Positions 50,562 through 61,565 are shown, counted from the stretch's first letter. The stretch is 64,000 nt of DNA from an uncultured SAR86 cluster bacterium (GCA_902616715.1 CACMTR010000001.1:124001-188000), one strand, 5' to 3'. Program-made: numbers and translations. Notes: a model not told the origin generated them from the letters alone.

Positions 50562-51917
50562 ATGGTTTTTAAAATAAAAAAAGGACTGGAAATACCTATT
50601 AAGGGCGAACCTAGTTTGGACACAGTGAACGAAGTCACAACAAAGTCAGTGGGCGTTCTCGGAAGTGATTTTCATGGCATGAAGCCAACTATGTTAGTAA
50701 AGGAGGATGACAGTGTTGTAAAAGGCCAACCTTTATTTGAGGATAAAAAAAATCCAGGCGTAATTTTCACAGCACCAGTATCTGGAATTATTTCAAGCAT
50801 CAACAGAGGAGATAGAAGGGCTTTTTTATCTTTGATAATAGAAAAAAAAGAAAATGATTTAGATCAAATAGAATTTTCAACATCTCAAAATTTATCAGAT
50901 CTTGATAATGAGACAATCGTAAATACTTTAATAAATTCTGGAACATGGACTGCATTTAGAACTAGACCTTTTTCGAAAATACCCAACATCCAAGATCGTC
51001 CTAATGAAATCTTTATTTCTTTGATCGACTCAAATCCCTTAAGTATCGATCCAGAGTTGATCATTAAATCCGATGAAGAACATTTTAATGAAGGCTTAAA
51101 AGTTCTACTGCGCTTAACAAACAACTCTTTAAATGTATCCACAAAACCATCAAGTACGATAAAAAAACTTGATTTAGAAAATCTATTTTATTACGAGTTT
51201 GATGGACCTCATCCGGTTGGCTTAGTTGGGACTCAAATTCATAACATATCACCTGCATCACTTTCTAATCAAATATGGACGATTGGATATCAGGATGTCC
51301 TAATGATTGGAAAACTTTTCAAAACTGGTCTATTAGATAATACAAAAAAAATAGCTTTATCAGGTCCAATGGTTAAAGACCCAACTATGATTATTTCTGA
51401 AAATGGAGCAAATTTAGATGAAATTCTTGACGGTAAAACTATAGGTGAAAATAATAGAATTATTTCAGGTTCTGTTCTGAATGGATCTGAATCTAAAGCT
51501 CCTACAAATTTTTTAGGCAGATATCATAATCAAATAACTGTTCTGAGAGAGGTAAATAAAGGCGATAGAGAATTTTTAAATTTTTTGAGACCTGAGTTAA
51601 AGAAACACTCTTTTTTAAGAGTATTTCTAACCAAATTAAAAGAAAAAGGTTTAAATTTAAATTACACAACCGCAATGAATGGTTCTGATCGCGCCATAGT
51701 CCCATTAGGAATATATGAGGATATATTTCCTTATAAGATAATGATTACTCAATTGTTGCGTAGTATAGTTGTCGGCGATACTGAGTCAGCTCAAAAGCTT
51801 GGAATACTTGAATTAGATGAGGAAGACTTAGCTCTCTGTACTTATTCCTGTCCTAGCAAATACGACTACGGATCATTATTAAGGGAAATGCTTACTAAAA
51901 TTGAAGAAGAAGGTTAA
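50562..51917 (+). CDS. nqrA: Na+-translocating NADH:quinone reductase subunit A
   Basis: This 451-residue peripheral subunit of the Na+-NQR contributes to the quinone site. The start MVFKIKKGLEIPIKGEP and the segments HGMKPTMLVKEDD, FEDKKNPGVIFTAPVSG and GPHPVGLVGTQIHNISP are conserved. The complex oxidises NADH, reduces ubiquinone and pumps Na+. It starts the operon nqrABCDEF-apbE-nqrM, whose genes overlap or abut. No clear Shine-Dalgarno is visible. Confidence 0.96.
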   Translation: MVFKIKKGLEIPIKGEPSLDTVNEVTTKSVGVLGSDFHGMKPTMLVKEDDSVVKGQPLFEDKKNPGVIFTAPVSGIISSINRGDRRAFLSLIIEKKENDLDQIEFSTSQNLSDLDNETIVNTLINSGTWTAFRTRPFSKIPNIQDRPNEIFISLIDSNPLSIDPELIIKSDEEHFNEGLKVLLRLTNNSLNVSTKPSSTIKKLDLENLFYYEFDGPHPVGLVGTQIHNISPASLSNQIWTIGYQDVLMIGKLFKTGLLDNTKKIALSGPMVKDPTMIISENGANLDEILDGKTIGENNRIISGSVLNGSESKAPTNFLGRYHNQITVLREVNKGDREFLNFLRPELKKHSFLRVFLTKLKEKGLNLNYTTAMNGSDRAIVPLGIYEDIFPYKIMITQLLRSIVVGDTESAQKLGILELDEEDLALCTYSCPSKYDYGSLLREMLTKIEEEG

Positions 51918-53141
51918 ATGAGTGATCCTCTAAGAAACTTATTTGATAAATCTAAACCTCTATTTGAAGGTAAAGGTAGATTTGCGCGTTTTTTCCCTTT
52001 GTTTGATGTTTTTGAAAATCTCTTTTATTCCTCAGAAAGGAAGACTTCAGGCCTAACTCACGTAAGAGATGGGAGTGATATCCAAAGAGTAATGGTAGTG
52101 GTTTGGTTAGCAACTTTCCCTACTATGTTTTTTGGTATGTACAACATTGGTTATCAGGCTTTAGCAGCTCTTGAAGCAATTAATTTGGCAGGAGCTGAAC
52201 ACATTAAAGATTGGCACTGGCCATTAGTACAGCTTTTTTCGGGTTTAGATCCTAATAGTATTTTAGATTGTATAGCCTATGGTGCGATTTATTTTATTCC
52301 AATTTACTTAGTAACTTTTTTTGTCGGGATTGCCTGGGAAATGGTATTTGCCGTAGTTCGTCAACATGAAATCAGTGAAGGAGCCTTTGTAACTACAGTA
52401 CTTTTTGCTCTTTCTTGTCCTCCCGATGCTCCATTATGGCAAGTAGCTTTAGGTATTAGTGTTGGACTTGTTATTGGAAAAGAAATCTTTGGTGGTACAG
52501 GGAAAAATTTTTTAAATCCTGCTCTAACTGGAAGAGCTTTTTTATATTTCGCTTATCCTGCATCTTGGTCAGGAGATATGTCATGGGTTGCGGTAGATGG
52601 CTATACGGCTGCAACAATGCTCGGTATTTCTGCTCAAGACGGTTATGCCAACATGCCAGATGCCTTTACTTGGAGCAATGCTTTTTTTGGATTGGTGCCA
52701 GGCTCTATAGGAGAAACTTCTACAGTTGCGATTTTGGTAGGATTAGCCATTCTTCTTTTCACCAAAATAGCTTCTTATAGGATTGTTGGAGGAGTAATTT
52801 TAGGAACAATTGTTACATCGTATCTATTTAATTTAATTGGAAGTGATACAAATCCAATGTTTCAAATGCCATTTTGGTGGCACATGGTCATGGGGGGGTA
52901 TGCATTTGGGTTAGTCTTTATGGCCACGGAGCCTGTATCTGGGTCACACACCAATACTGGAAGATGGATTTATGGTTTTGTTATCGGATTTATGGTGATA
53001 ATGATTAGAGTTTTAAATCCAGCATATCCTGAAGGAATGATGCTTGCCATACTTTTTGGCAATTTACTTTCTCCGTTAATAGATCATTTTGTAGTTTCTC
53101 GAAATATTAGTTATAGAGTTAAGGTTTTGAATGCAAAATAA
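51918..53141 (+). CDS. nqrB: Na+-NQR subunit B
   Basis: This 407-residue membrane subunit holds riboflavin and covalently bound FMN. About ten hydrophobic helices are visible. The FMN-Thr motif reads DGYTAATMLG (227-236), with Thr233 the likely attachment residue, close to Thr236 of Vibrio (from memory). The GKNFLNPALTGRAF segment is conserved. It starts right after the nqrA stop and overlaps nqrC by 11 bases. Confidence 0.96.
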   Translation: MSDPLRNLFDKSKPLFEGKGRFARFFPLFDVFENLFYSSERKTSGLTHVRDGSDIQRVMVVVWLATFPTMFFGMYNIGYQALAALEAINLAGAEHIKDWHWPLVQLFSGLDPNSILDCIAYGAIYFIPIYLVTFFVGIAWEMVFAVVRQHEISEGAFVTTVLFALSCPPDAPLWQVALGISVGLVIGKEIFGGTGKNFLNPALTGRAFLYFAYPASWSGDMSWVAVDGYTAATMLGISAQDGYANMPDAFTWSNAFFGLVPGSIGETSTVAILVGLAILLFTKIASYRIVGGVILGTIVTSYLFNLIGSDTNPMFQMPFWWHMVMGGYAFGLVFMATEPVSGSHTNTGRWIYGFVIGFMVIMIRVLNPAYPEGMMLAILFGNLLSPLIDHFVVSRNISYRVKVLNAK

Positions 53142-53907
53142 AGACAGCATAAAAAATACTTTATTTATTGGATTAGGGCTTTGCCTAGTCTGCGCTGCAG
53201 TAATATCTTTTATTGCAGTTGGTTTAAAACAACTTCAGAAACAAAACATCATTATCGATCAACAGAAAAAAATTGTCGCTGCAGCAAATTTAGAAAGTTT
53301 TTATGGAAGTGTTTCCAATGCTTACAATTCTATAGAAGAAATTGTCATCGATCTTGACACAGGTAACTTCACCGATTTGAGTCCAGAAGAATATGATCTC
53401 TCTAAGGAACTTCAAGACACTTCAAAATATATAAGCCTGTCATCATCGGAAGATATAGCAACTATCAAAGTAAGAGAAAATTTTTCGAAAGTTTTCCTCG
53501 AATATAGAGATGGAGATCTGAATACAGTAATTTTGCCAGTAAGAGGCTATGGTCTATGGGGTATTCTTTATGGTTATTTAGCTATATCTAACGATTTAAA
53601 TACAATAGTAGGGTTAGAGTTTTACGAACATAAAGAGACTCCAGGGTTAGGTGCTGAAATCGATAATCCTGCCTGGAAGGCCTTATGGAACGGAAAAAAA
53701 CTCTTTGATGAAGAGGGAAATTTATTAATAAAAGTTATTAAAGGTAAAGTAACAGTGAACGAAGCTAATTCAAATTACAAAGTTGATGGATTGTCTGGAG
53801 CTACGTTAACCAGTAACGGAGTAACCAACTTACTTGCTTTTTGGTTAGGAGAGTTAGGTTATTTAAAATTTTTATCTAACTTAAAAGAAGAGGTTTCAAA
53901 TGTCTAA
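53131..53907 (+). CDS. nqrC: Na+-NQR subunit C
   Basis: This 258-residue protein has one N-terminal helix (about 10-32) and a periplasmic domain. The FMN attachment motif is [12 protein letters not shown] (219-230) with Thr225, the residue flavinylated in Vibrio NqrC (from memory). The transferase is ApbE, encoded at the end of this operon. It overlaps nqrB and nqrD. Confidence 0.96.
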   Translation: MQNKDSIKNTLFIGLGLCLVCAAVISFIAVGLKQLQKQNIIIDQQKKIVAAANLESFYGSVSNAYNSIEEIVIDLDTGNFTDLSPEEYDLSKELQDTSKYISLSSSEDIATIKVRENFSKVFLEYRDGDLNTVILPVRGYGLWGILYGYLAISNDLNTIVGLEFYEHKETPGLGAEIDNPAWKALWNGKKLFDEEGNLLIKVIKGKVTVNEANSNYKVDGLSGATLTSNGVTNLLAFWLGELGYLKFLSNLKEEVSNV

Positions 53908-54571
53908 AGCTTCTGATGTATTGTTCGCGCCACTTTTTAAGGATAATCCTATTGCTTTGCAAGTGTTGGGAATCTGTTCTGCGTTAGCTGTGACTAGCAA
54001 GCTTTATCCAACTCTTATAATGTGCGTCGCTTTAACAGCAACAATAACTTTATCGAGCTTCTTTATCTCTCTTATCAGAAACTATATTCCTAACAATATT
54101 AGAATCATAGTTCAAATGACTATAATTTCCTCATTAGTCATTATTGTGGATCAACTTCTCAAAGCATACGATTACGAAACAAGTAAAACTTTATCTGTTT
54201 TTGTCGGCCTGATAATTACCAATTGTATAGTCATGGGAAGAGCGGAAGCTTACGCAATGCAAAATGGTCCAGCAATGAGTGCACTTGACGGATTTGGCAA
54301 TGGACTTGGGTATAGTCTAATCTTGATAATTGTTGGTTCCATTAGAGAATTGATTGGAAGTGGGCAGCTTTTAGGTTATCAAATACTTCACATGACAACT
54401 GATGGTGGTTGGTATGTTCCCAATAATTTCTTTTTATTACCCCCCGCATCTTTTTTAATAATTGGTCTTTTTATATGGGCTTTGAGAGTTTGGAAAAAAG
54501 AACAAGTTGAAGTTCCCGAATTTTCAATGAAACAAAACGCGCCCAAGGAAATAAAGGTGGAACATGCTTGA
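53900..54571 (+). CDS. nqrD: Na+-NQR subunit D
   Basis: This 223-residue membrane subunit has six hydrophobic helices. [20 protein letters not shown] at the start, [14 protein letters not shown] (with the Fe-coordinating Cys) and [14 protein letters not shown] are conserved with NqrD/RnfE. NqrD and NqrE together bind a 2Fe-2S centre in the membrane. It overlaps both neighbours by 8 bases. Confidence 0.96.
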   Translation: MSKASDVLFAPLFKDNPIALQVLGICSALAVTSKLYPTLIMCVALTATITLSSFFISLIRNYIPNNIRIIVQMTIISSLVIIVDQLLKAYDYETSKTLSVFVGLIITNCIVMGRAEAYAMQNGPAMSALDGFGNGLGYSLILIIVGSIRELIGSGQLLGYQILHMTTDGGWYVPNNFFLLPPASFLIIGLFIWALRVWKKEQVEVPEFSMKQNAPKEIKVEHA

Positions 54572-55175
54572 GCAATATTTAAGCATCCTAGTTAATTCTA
54601 TTTTTATTGAAAATATTGCTCTTTCAGTATTCTTAGGAATGTGCACTTTTATTGCCATTTCAAAAAAAATTGAAGCAGCAATAGGATTGGGTATAGCGGT
54701 AATAGTCGTTATTGGAATTACAGTGCCTTTGAACAATCTTATTTATACATACGTGCTTAAAGAAGGCGCCTTGTCTTGGTTAGGTTATCCGGAAGTGTCA
54801 CTAGAATTTGTTGGGTTAATTAGTTACATAGGGATAATTGCTGCGGTAGTACAAATTTTAGAAATGTTTTTAGATAAATATGTCCCGGTTCTCTATAACG
54901 CTTTAGGAGTTTTTCTACCTTTAATTACAGTTAACTGTGCAATTTTAGGTGCCTCATTGTTTATGGTTGAGAAAAGTTTAGCTTTTGGCGAAAGTGTCGT
55001 TTATGGACTTGGAGCAGGTATTGGTTGGGCATTAGCAATTGCTATGCTAGCTGGTATTAGAGAAAAACTAAAATATAGTGACATTCCCGAAGGACTTCAA
55101 GGATTAGGTATTACTTTCATCACAGTTGGATTGATGTCTTTTGGTTTCATGTCCTTTGGAGGAATAAGTTTGTAA
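54564..55175 (+). CDS. nqrE: Na+-NQR subunit E
   Basis: This 203-residue protein has six membrane helices and is homologous to NqrD/Rnf[21 protein letters not shown] near the start and [17 protein letters not shown] carry the conserved Cys residues that with NqrD bind the membrane Fe-S centre. The stop codon's last base is the first base of nqrF's ATG. Length is at the family norm. Confidence 0.96.
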   Translation: MLEQYLSILVNSIFIENIALSVFLGMCTFIAISKKIEAAIGLGIAVIVVIGITVPLNNLIYTYVLKEGALSWLGYPEVSLEFVGLISYIGIIAAVVQILEMFLDKYVPVLYNALGVFLPLITVNCAILGASLFMVEKSLAFGESVVYGLGAGIGWALAIAMLAGIREKLKYSDIPEGLQGLGITFITVGLMSFGFMSFGGISL

Positions 55176-56407
55176 TGGTCGATACAATTGAAATAATCTT
55201 AGGAATTGTTTCTTTTACGATAATCGTAAATTTAATGATTTTCGTGATTTTACTTGCTAGGTCCAGATTGGTTTCAACTGGAGATGTCACGGTAGAAATT
55301 AATGGTGATCCTGAAAAAACAATTAGCGTTCCTGCCGGAGGCAAATTATTACAAACTTTAGCTGAACAAAATTTATTTTTATCCTCAGCCTGCGGCGGCG
55401 GCGGAACTTGTGCTCAATGTAGATGCCAAGTATTTGATGGAGGAGGATCGATCTTATCTACCGAAGAAGCTCACTTTAATAATCGAGAAAAGAAAAACAA
55501 TTGGCGTCTTTCATGTCAGGTTCCCGTTAAAGGAGACATGAAAATTCAAATTCCTGATGAGGTATTTGGCGTTAAACGATGGGAAACTACTGTTGTCTCT
55601 AACGATAACGTTGCTACTTTTATAAAAGAGTTAATTCTAAAGTTACCTGATGGCGAAGACGTAGGTTTTGATGCAGGAGGTTACGTCCAGATGGAAATTC
55701 CACCTTACAAAGCTGACTATAAATCTTTTAGCATCCAGGATATTTACAAAGGCGACTGGGAAAAATTCAAAGTCTTTGAAAATGTTTCTACTGTTGGAGT
55801 TCCAGTCATTAGAGCTTACTCTATGGCTAACTATCCGGAGGAAAAGGGCATCATGAAATTCAATATTAGAATTGCTTCACCTCCCCCTGGAACTAGTTTT
55901 CCTCCAGGAGAAGCTTCTTCATATTTATTTAATTTAAAGCCTGGAGATAAGTTAACCATTTTTGGTCCTTTCGGAGAATTTATGGCAAGAGAAACACTTA
56001 ACGAAATGGTGTTCATAGGAGGTGGCGCTGGGATGGCACCTATGAGATCTCATATATTCGATCAGTTACTAAGATTAGATTCTTCAAGAAAAATAAGCTT
56101 TTGGTATGGAGCGAGAAGTTTAAAGGAAATGTTTTATGTTGACGATTTTAATAGGCTTCAAGACCAATATGAAAATTTTTCTTGGCATGCAGCTTTATCA
56201 GATCCTCTTGAAGACGACAATTGGGATGGCAAGACTGGCTTTATTCATCAAGTTCTTCTAGAAAATTATTTGAAAGATCATCCTGCACCTGAAGATTGTG
56301 AATATTATCTCTGTGGGCCTCCAATGATGATGGAAGCATGTTTTAAAATGCTTGATAGCCTTGGGGTCGAACCTGAGAACATAATGTTCGATGACTTCGG
56401 TGGCTAG
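55175..56407 (+). CDS. nqrF: Na+-NQR subunit F, NADH dehydrogenase flavoprotein
   Basis: This 410-residue subunit accepts electrons from NADH. It has one N-terminal helix (about 6-28), a 2Fe-2S ferredoxin domain with Cys73, Cys79, Cys82 and Cys114, an FAD domain with RAYSMANYP, and an NADH domain with [14 protein letters not shown] and LCGPPMMM. The order and the Cys spacing match Vibrio NqrF. apbE overlaps its end by 17 bases. Confidence 0.97.
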   Translation: MVDTIEIILGIVSFTIIVNLMIFVILLARSRLVSTGDVTVEINGDPEKTISVPAGGKLLQTLAEQNLFLSSACGGGGTCAQCRCQVFDGGGSILSTEEAHFNNREKKNNWRLSCQVPVKGDMKIQIPDEVFGVKRWETTVVSNDNVATFIKELILKLPDGEDVGFDAGGYVQMEIPPYKADYKSFSIQDIYKGDWEKFKVFENVSTVGVPVIRAYSMANYPEEKGIMKFNIRIASPPPGTSFPPGEASSYLFNLKPGDKLTIFGPFGEFMARETLNEMVFIGGGAGMAPMRSHIFDQLLRLDSSRKISFWYGARSLKEMFYVDDFNRLQDQYENFSWHAALSDPLEDDNWDGKTGFIHQVLLENYLKDHPAPEDCEYYLCGPPMMMEACFKMLDSLGVEPENIMFDDFGG

Positions 56408-57236
56408 ACTTTCACTTTATTTTTTTCTCTTATTTCTTTTCATAGCTTGTACAAGTGTAAGTGATCCTTATAGCCTTCAGGGGGAGGCGTATGGAACTAC
56501 TTGGCAAATAAAATTTTTTGAAGACCAGAATGTAATTGATAAAGAAGAACTTGAAATAAAAGTTAAAGAGGAATTAATGAGAATAGATTCGATTTTCTCC
56601 CTTTATGATAAGGAATCTTCAATTAGTAAAATTAATAAAAACAAAAATTTAAGTTGGAATAATTTACCTGGTAATAAAGACTTTCAAGAATTATCTAAAG
56701 TTTCGAGTGAAGTCGTAAACAACTCAAATGGAAGTTATGAAGTTTTTTTAAATGGTGAGTGGGACTTTAATTCAGTTGCAAAAGGATATGCTGTCGATAG
56801 AGTTTGTCAAATATTAGAGCTTTTTAACTTAAAGAATTATATGGTTGAGATTGGAGGAGAAATAAGATTTTCAGGTAAAAAACCAGATGGATATTGGAAA
56901 TTCGCAATAATAAATCCTTCATTGCAAAATAAAATGTTTGATGAGTTTTCAACTCCTATTACTCTGTCAATTGCAACTTCAGGAAATTATAGAAATCCTG
57001 GACATATTATTGATCCCGATACTAATTTATCAATACAATCTAATTTGTTATCAGTTTCGGTGATTGACGAAACATCTACCGCAAAAGCAGATGCTTGGGC
57101 AACTGCATTATTTGCTACCAAAATAGACTGGTTAAATTTGGCAAATAATAAAGAAATTGCTGCTTTTTTTATTTTTGAAGAAGGAGGAAAGATGAATTCG
57201 ATTGCTTCTGAAAAATGGATAGAACTGTTAAAATGA
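56391..57236 (+). CDS. apbE: FAD:protein FMN transferase ApbE
   Basis: This 281-residue protein has a lipoprotein-type signal ([10 protein letters not shown], Cys about residue 20), so it is probably membrane-anchored in the periplasm. The flavin site is seen in [23 protein letters not shown] and [12 protein letters not shown]; Mg2+ binding is in [14 protein letters not shown]. ApbE attaches FMN to Thr of NqrB and NqrC, and its place at the end of the nqr operon fits. It overlaps nqrF by 17 bases. Confidence 0.95.
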   Translation: MTSVARLSLYFFLLFLFIACTSVSDPYSLQGEAYGTTWQIKFFEDQNVIDKEELEIKVKEELMRIDSIFSLYDKESSISKINKNKNLSWNNLPGNKDFQELSKVSSEVVNNSNGSYEVFLNGEWDFNSVAKGYAVDRVCQILELFNLKNYMVEIGGEIRFSGKKPDGYWKFAIINPSLQNKMFDEFSTPITLSIATSGNYRNPGHIIDPDTNLSIQSNLLSVSVIDETSTAKADAWATALFATKIDWLNLANNKEIAAFFIFEEGGKMNSIASEKWIELLK

Positions 57237-57240
57237 ATCT

Positions 57241-57399
57241 ATGGCAACTGTGATATTTTCTCTTATAGTCGTAGCTCTTTCAATTGGAGGAATGGCAATA
57301 GGATTAATTTTAAAAAACAAACCTTTACAACCTAGTTGTGGCGGTATCTACCTCAATAAAGGCGACACTTGTCAGGTTTGCGGGAAAATAAAAGACTAA
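57241..57399 (+). CDS. nqrM: Na+-NQR maturation protein NqrM (DUF539)
   Basis: A 52-residue frame starting ATG 57241, 4 bases after apbE, begins MATVIFSLIVVALSIGGMAI with one membrane helix (about 4-24), then QPSCGGIYLNKGDTCQVCG. SCGG after the helix is the signature of NqrM, needed to insert iron into the Na+-NQR. Cys33, Cys44 and Cys47 are present; Vibrio NqrM has four Cys as I recall. Position at the end of nqrABCDEF-apbE is the usual one. Its stop is next to the stop of aceA. Confidence 0.88.
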   Translation: MATVIFSLIVVALSIGGMAIGLILKNKPLQPSCGGIYLNKGDTCQVCGKIKD

Positions 57400-57400
57400 A

Positions 57401-59005
57401 TTAAAACTGATTCATCGTATTATCTGCACCGCCAGCCTTTAGCGCATTATCTCCTGAGAAGTACTCTTTATGAGTATCTCCCACAGTCGATCCAGCAAGA
57501 TCTTGGTGTTTAACCGATGACATTTCTCTTCTAATTTCTTGTCTCTGAATTTCCTTAACATAAGCCAACATACCTTTATCACCAAAATATCCTTCCGTTA
57601 AAACAGCCGTCCCGAGTGCCGTTTCATGATATGTTGGTAAAGTTATCAAATGATGGAAAATACCTGCTTCTTTGGAAGCGTCTTTTTGAAAATTTTGAAT
57701 AAGGGCATCGGCCTCGTGAGCTAATTCACTGTCATCAAATTTTTGATCCATAAGACCTCTAGGCTCTTTCTCAGGATTTGGATAAGCTGATACGTCTTTA
57801 CCAGAGTTAACCCATTCCTCATAAACCTGTTCTCTAAAAGCTAGTGTCCAATTAAAAGAAGGAGAATTATTGTAGACAAGTTTTGCACTTGGCTCGACTT
57901 CTCTAATTTTATTAACCATTGAAGCAATTTGTTCGACATTTGGTTTTTCGGTTTCTATCCATAACAAGTCTGCACCATTTTGAAGACTAGTGATGCAGTC
58001 AAGTACTACTCTATCTACACCAGTTCCATCTTTAAATTTATAAAGACCATTTGGTAGCCTCACAGGCTTAACTTGAATCCCTTTTTGATGGATGGCAATG
58101 TCATTTTCGGCTAATTCTTCTAAATTATGTATTTCTTCTGTTTCTAAAAAAGAATTATATTTATCTGCAAGATCACCTGGCTCTTTTGCAACGGGGACTT
58201 TTTGAGTTAAACCTGCACCAAGAGAGTCTGTTCGAGCAACTATTAAGCCATTTTCAACACCTAATTCTAAAAATGCATATCTGACAGCGTTAATTTTGGC
58301 TAAAAAGTCTTCATGAGGAACTGTAACTTTTCCGTCTTGATGGCCACATTGTTTTTCATCTGAAACTTGATTTTCTATTTGAATACAGCATGCGCCTGCT
58401 TGAATCATTTTTTTTGCAAGAAGATAAGTTGCCTCTTCATTTCCAAAGCCAGCGTCTATATCTGCAATTATTGGGACGACATGAGTTTCAAAATTATCTA
58501 TTTTCTTAATAATTTCTGAAGTGTCTGAGTTATTTTTATAAGCTTCATCTAACTCAGTAAAATAATGTTGGAGTTGGACTGAATCAGCTCTTTTCAAAAA
58601 TGTATAAATTTCTTTAATTAGATCAGGAACAGCTGTTTTTTCGTGCATACTTTGGTCAGGTAAAGGTCCAAATTGAGACCTTAAAGCGGCAACCATCCAA
58701 CCACTAAGATAAACATATGACTTAGATGTTGTTTTTTGGGATTTCTTTATTTCCATCATCATCTGTTGAGCAGTAAAACCATGCCAACATCCTAGAGATT
58801 GTGTGTAATTTGCAGGATCGTTATCATAATCTTTCATATCCGCATGCATGATATCGGCTGTATATCTAGCAATGTCTAATCCAGTGTGAAATCTGTTTTG
58901 CAACCTCATTCTTGCTGCACTTTCTGCATTGATATGCTTTAAAAGATTTGGTTCACTCTCTCTTAGATCTTTGTAATGAGAGATCATTTCTTCATATTTG
59001 AGCAT
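57401..59005 (-). CDS. aceA: Isocitrate lyase, long form
   Basis: This 534-residue protein splits isocitrate into glyoxylate and succinate. The active-site Cys220 is in EKQCGHQDGK, preceded by ADIDAGFGNEEATY and CIQIENQ. The length and the extra helices between about 250 and 350 place it with the longer Pseudomonas-type enzymes, not the 434-residue E. coli type. AAGGAG precedes the ATG as Shine-Dalgarno. With icd at 61566 it sets the branch between glyoxylate shunt and TCA cycle, as expected for growth on fatty acids or acetate. No aceB or aceK is in this window. Confidence 0.96.
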   Translation of the reverse strand: MLKYEEMISHYKDLRESEPNLLKHINAESAARMRLQNRFHTGLDIARYTADIMHADMKDYDNDPANYTQSLGCWHGFTAQQMMMEIKKSQKTTSKSYVYLSGWMVAALRSQFGPLPDQSMHEKTAVPDLIKEIYTFLKRADSVQLQHYFTELDEAYKNNSDTSEIIKKIDNFETHVVPIIADIDAGFGNEEATYLLAKKMIQAGACCIQIENQVSDEKQCGHQDGKVTVPHEDFLAKINAVRYAFLELGVENGLIVARTDSLGAGLTQKVPVAKEPGDLADKYNSFLETEEIHNLEELAENDIAIHQKGIQVKPVRLPNGLYKFKDGTGVDRVVLDCITSLQNGADLLWIETEKPNVEQIASMVNKIREVEPSAKLVYNNSPSFNWTLAFREQVYEEWVNSGKDVSAYPNPEKEPRGLMDQKFDDSELAHEADALIQNFQKDASKEAGIFHHLITLPTYHETALGTAVLTEGYFGDKGMLAYVKEIQRQEIRREMSSVKHQDLAGSTVGDTHKEYFSGDNALKAGGADNTMNQF

Positions 59006-59029
59006 TCTTTCTCCTTGACTGATGAAAAA

Positions 59030-60394
59030 TTAAATTTCTTTGGCTAGTTTCTCCGCTAGCCCGATGTATTTTAATGGAGTTAAATCCGAAAGTTTAGTTT
59101 TATCTTCTTCGCTTATGTCCAAAGCGGCTATGATAGCTAAATAAGAATTTTTATCAAACGATTTTCCTCTGGATAATTTTTTTATTTTTTCGTAACTATT
59201 CTCAACATTATTTTTTCTTAATATTGTTTGAATTGCTTCTGTCAGAACTTCCCAATTTGATTCTAAATCTTCAGAGAGCTTCTCTCTATTCGCTTGTATC
59301 TTTGATAAACCTTTAATTAAAGAAGTAATTGCAAGATAAGAATAGGATAGTGCAGAGCCAAGGTTTCTCAGAGTTGTTGAATCAGATAAATCTCTTTGCA
59401 TTCTTGAGATCTGAATTTTTTCTTTTATCGAAATTAAAAGTGAATTTGATAATTTTAAGTTCCCTTCTGCGTTTTCAAAATCTATTGGATTGACTTTATG
59501 CGGCATTGTTGAGGACCCAACTTCTTTATCTTTGGTAAGTTGTTTAATGTATCCCTTAGAAATGTATAACCAAATGTCTTGAGAGAAATCTATTAAGACA
59601 TTATTTAAGTTTTCTTGATAAGAAATCATGGTAGCTAAATTATCTTTCAGTTCAATTTGCGTCGAATACTTTGTCCAATCTAACCCCAATGAATTTACAA
59701 ACCTTTTAGAAAAGACAGTCCAATTTATTTTACTGTCTATTAAATAATGAGCATTATAGTTGCCTACAGCTCCATTTATTTTTCCTGAAGGTTTAAATTT
59801 ATTTATTAAGTGAAAATGAAAATCTATTCTGGAATAAAAGTTAGCGAGTTCCTTCCCCATGGTTGTGGGAGAAGCAGTTTGTCCATGAGTGTGAGACAGC
59901 ATTGCATAATTCGCCCATTTCTTTGCTTTTCGCTTTATATCTTGTCGAAGCTCTATAATAATTTCTTTAAATTCAGATTCTAGATAATCTTTAATCATTA
60001 AATTGTAAGATAAATTATTTATATCCTCTGAAGTACAAAAGAGATGCACAAATTCGTTATATCTGTTTAATTTTAGAGAAGTTAATTTTTTTGTAATAAA
60101 AAGTTCAACTGCTTTTACGTCATGGTTTGAAGTAGATTCAATTTTTTTAATTTCCTTCGCATCCTTCAATGAAAAATTTTCTATAAGATCTCTTAGTGCA
60201 GTAATATTTTTTTTAGAAAGTGGCTTTATAAAACTTATTGACTTCTGATTACTTAGAAAAATTAACCACTCAATTTCAACTTTGAGTCTAGATTTTATTA
60301 AGGCATATTCGCTAAATCTTTCTTCTAGCGCTTGAAGTCTTTTTGAATATCTACCGTCTAAAGGAGAGATAGATCTTAGTTCGTCTTTTAGCAT
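59030..60394 (-). CDS. purB: Adenylosuccinate lyase
   Basis: ATG 60394 (454 residues; MLKDELRSISPLDGRYSKRL matches the family start) is chosen over TTG 60406. It acts twice in purine synthesis, releasing fumarate from SAICAR and adenylosuccinate. Motifs: TSNHDVKAVE (about 86-95), HTHGQTASPTTMGKE, and the superfamily signature GSSTMPHKVNPIDFENAEGN. It follows mnmA on the minus strand after 23 bases, as in E. coli but without hflD between them. It precedes aceA. Confidence 0.96.
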   Translation of the reverse strand: MLKDELRSISPLDGRYSKRLQALEERFSEYALIKSRLKVEIEWLIFLSNQKSISFIKPLSKKNITALRDLIENFSLKDAKEIKKIESTSNHDVKAVELFITKKLTSLKLNRYNEFVHLFCTSEDINNLSYNLMIKDYLESEFKEIIIELRQDIKRKAKKWANYAMLSHTHGQTASPTTMGKELANFYSRIDFHFHLINKFKPSGKINGAVGNYNAHYLIDSKINWTVFSKRFVNSLGLDWTKYSTQIELKDNLATMISYQENLNNVLIDFSQDIWLYISKGYIKQLTKDKEVGSSTMPHKVNPIDFENAEGNLKLSNSLLISIKEKIQISRMQRDLSDSTTLRNLGSALSYSYLAITSLIKGLSKIQANREKLSEDLESNWEVLTEAIQTILRKNNVENSYEKIKKLSRGKSFDKNSYLAIIAALDISEEDKTKLSDLTPLKYIGLAEKLAKEI

Positions 60395-60417
60395 TAAGCT
60401 TGGCAATTATACATAAA

Positions 60418-61494
60418 TCAATGATCTATTTCTCCTCCACCCAAACAAATATTGTCTTTATAAAAAACAATCATTTGACCAGGAGTAATCGCCCTTTGAG
60501 GCTCTTTGAATTCTACATTCCAGTATTCTTTTTTATTTATGACAGAACAAATTTGGTCCTTTTGACGATATCTAATTTTCGCACATATATTTTCTAAATC
60601 CGGTAACTCATTAACCAACCAATTAATTTTTTTTACTTTTAATTCCGACTTAAATAACAGTGGGTGACTATTGTCTTGAACAACAGTTAAAGTGTTATTC
60701 AAATGATCTTTCTTAGCAACATACCAAGGTCTTTCCTCAGCATCTTTTACGCCTCCGATCCCTAGACCTTGTCTTTGTCCTAATGTGAAAAAATGAGTGC
60801 CGTTATGAGTACCTATTTTTTGGTTATTTTCGTCAATTATTTCTCCTTTTTTGATGGGAACATACTTAGATAGAAACTCTGGAAACGGCCTCTCTCCAAT
60901 AAAACAAATACCAGTACTATCTTTTTTGTTAAAAGTTATTAACTTTCTAGCTTCAGCGATCTTCCTCACATCTTTTTTGAGAAGTTTTCCTAAAGGAAAA
61001 AGACAATGATCTAAGACGTTTTTATTTATATCGCCTAAAAAGTACGTTTGATCTTTATTATCGTCTAGGGCTTTTACTAAGAAAGTATCTTTAGTTGATA
61101 TGTCTAAATCACAATAATGTCCAGTAGCAATGTAATCAAAATTATTTTTTTTTGCATAATTAAAAAATTCTTTGAATTTTATAAACGAATTGCAAAAAAT
61201 ATCAGGGTTTGGAGTCCTGCCATTTTCTAATCCTTCTATGAAATGTGAAAAAACATTGTCTCGATATTCTTGAGAAAAATTAAGATCAATTAGATCAATC
61301 TTTAAAATGTCACAAACCGAGGCCGCATCTAAAAAGTCTTCTTTGACACTACAATAGGGCGTACCGTCATCATCTTCCCAATTCTTCATAAATGCCCCAG
61401 TCACTTGGTATCCCTCGTCTTTCAGTAAAGCTGCGGCAACGGATGAATCCACTCCACCAGAGATTCCAACTAAAACTTTTTTATCTTTATTCAT
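60418..61494 (-). CDS. mnmA: tRNA-specific 2-thiouridylase MnmA
   Basis: This 358-residue protein makes 2-thiouridine at position 34 of Lys, Glu and Gln tRNAs. The ATP PP-loop is GISGGVDSSVAAAL (10-23), catalytic Cys101 is in NPDIFCN, and the second catalytic Cys197 in DSTGICFIGERPF. KDQTYFLG and GQRQGLGIGG are conserved. It diverges from icd with a 71-base gap and is followed by purB. Confidence 0.96.
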   Translation of the reverse strand: MNKDKKVLVGISGGVDSSVAAALLKDEGYQVTGAFMKNWEDDDGTPYCSVKEDFLDAASVCDILKIDLIDLNFSQEYRDNVFSHFIEGLENGRTPNPDIFCNSFIKFKEFFNYAKKNNFDYIATGHYCDLDISTKDTFLVKALDDNKDQTYFLGDINKNVLDHCLFPLGKLLKKDVRKIAEARKLITFNKKDSTGICFIGERPFPEFLSKYVPIKKGEIIDENNQKIGTHNGTHFFTLGQRQGLGIGGVKDAEERPWYVAKKDHLNNTLTVVQDNSHPLLFKSELKVKKINWLVNELPDLENICAKIRYRQKDQICSVINKKEYWNVEFKEPQRAITPGQMIVFYKDNICLGGGEIDH

Positions 61495-61565
61495 TTTTTA
61501 GATGCGCTTAAGTAAACTTGCTTAAAATGATACAATAGCTTTTTCCTTTATTTTTAAAAAAAATT

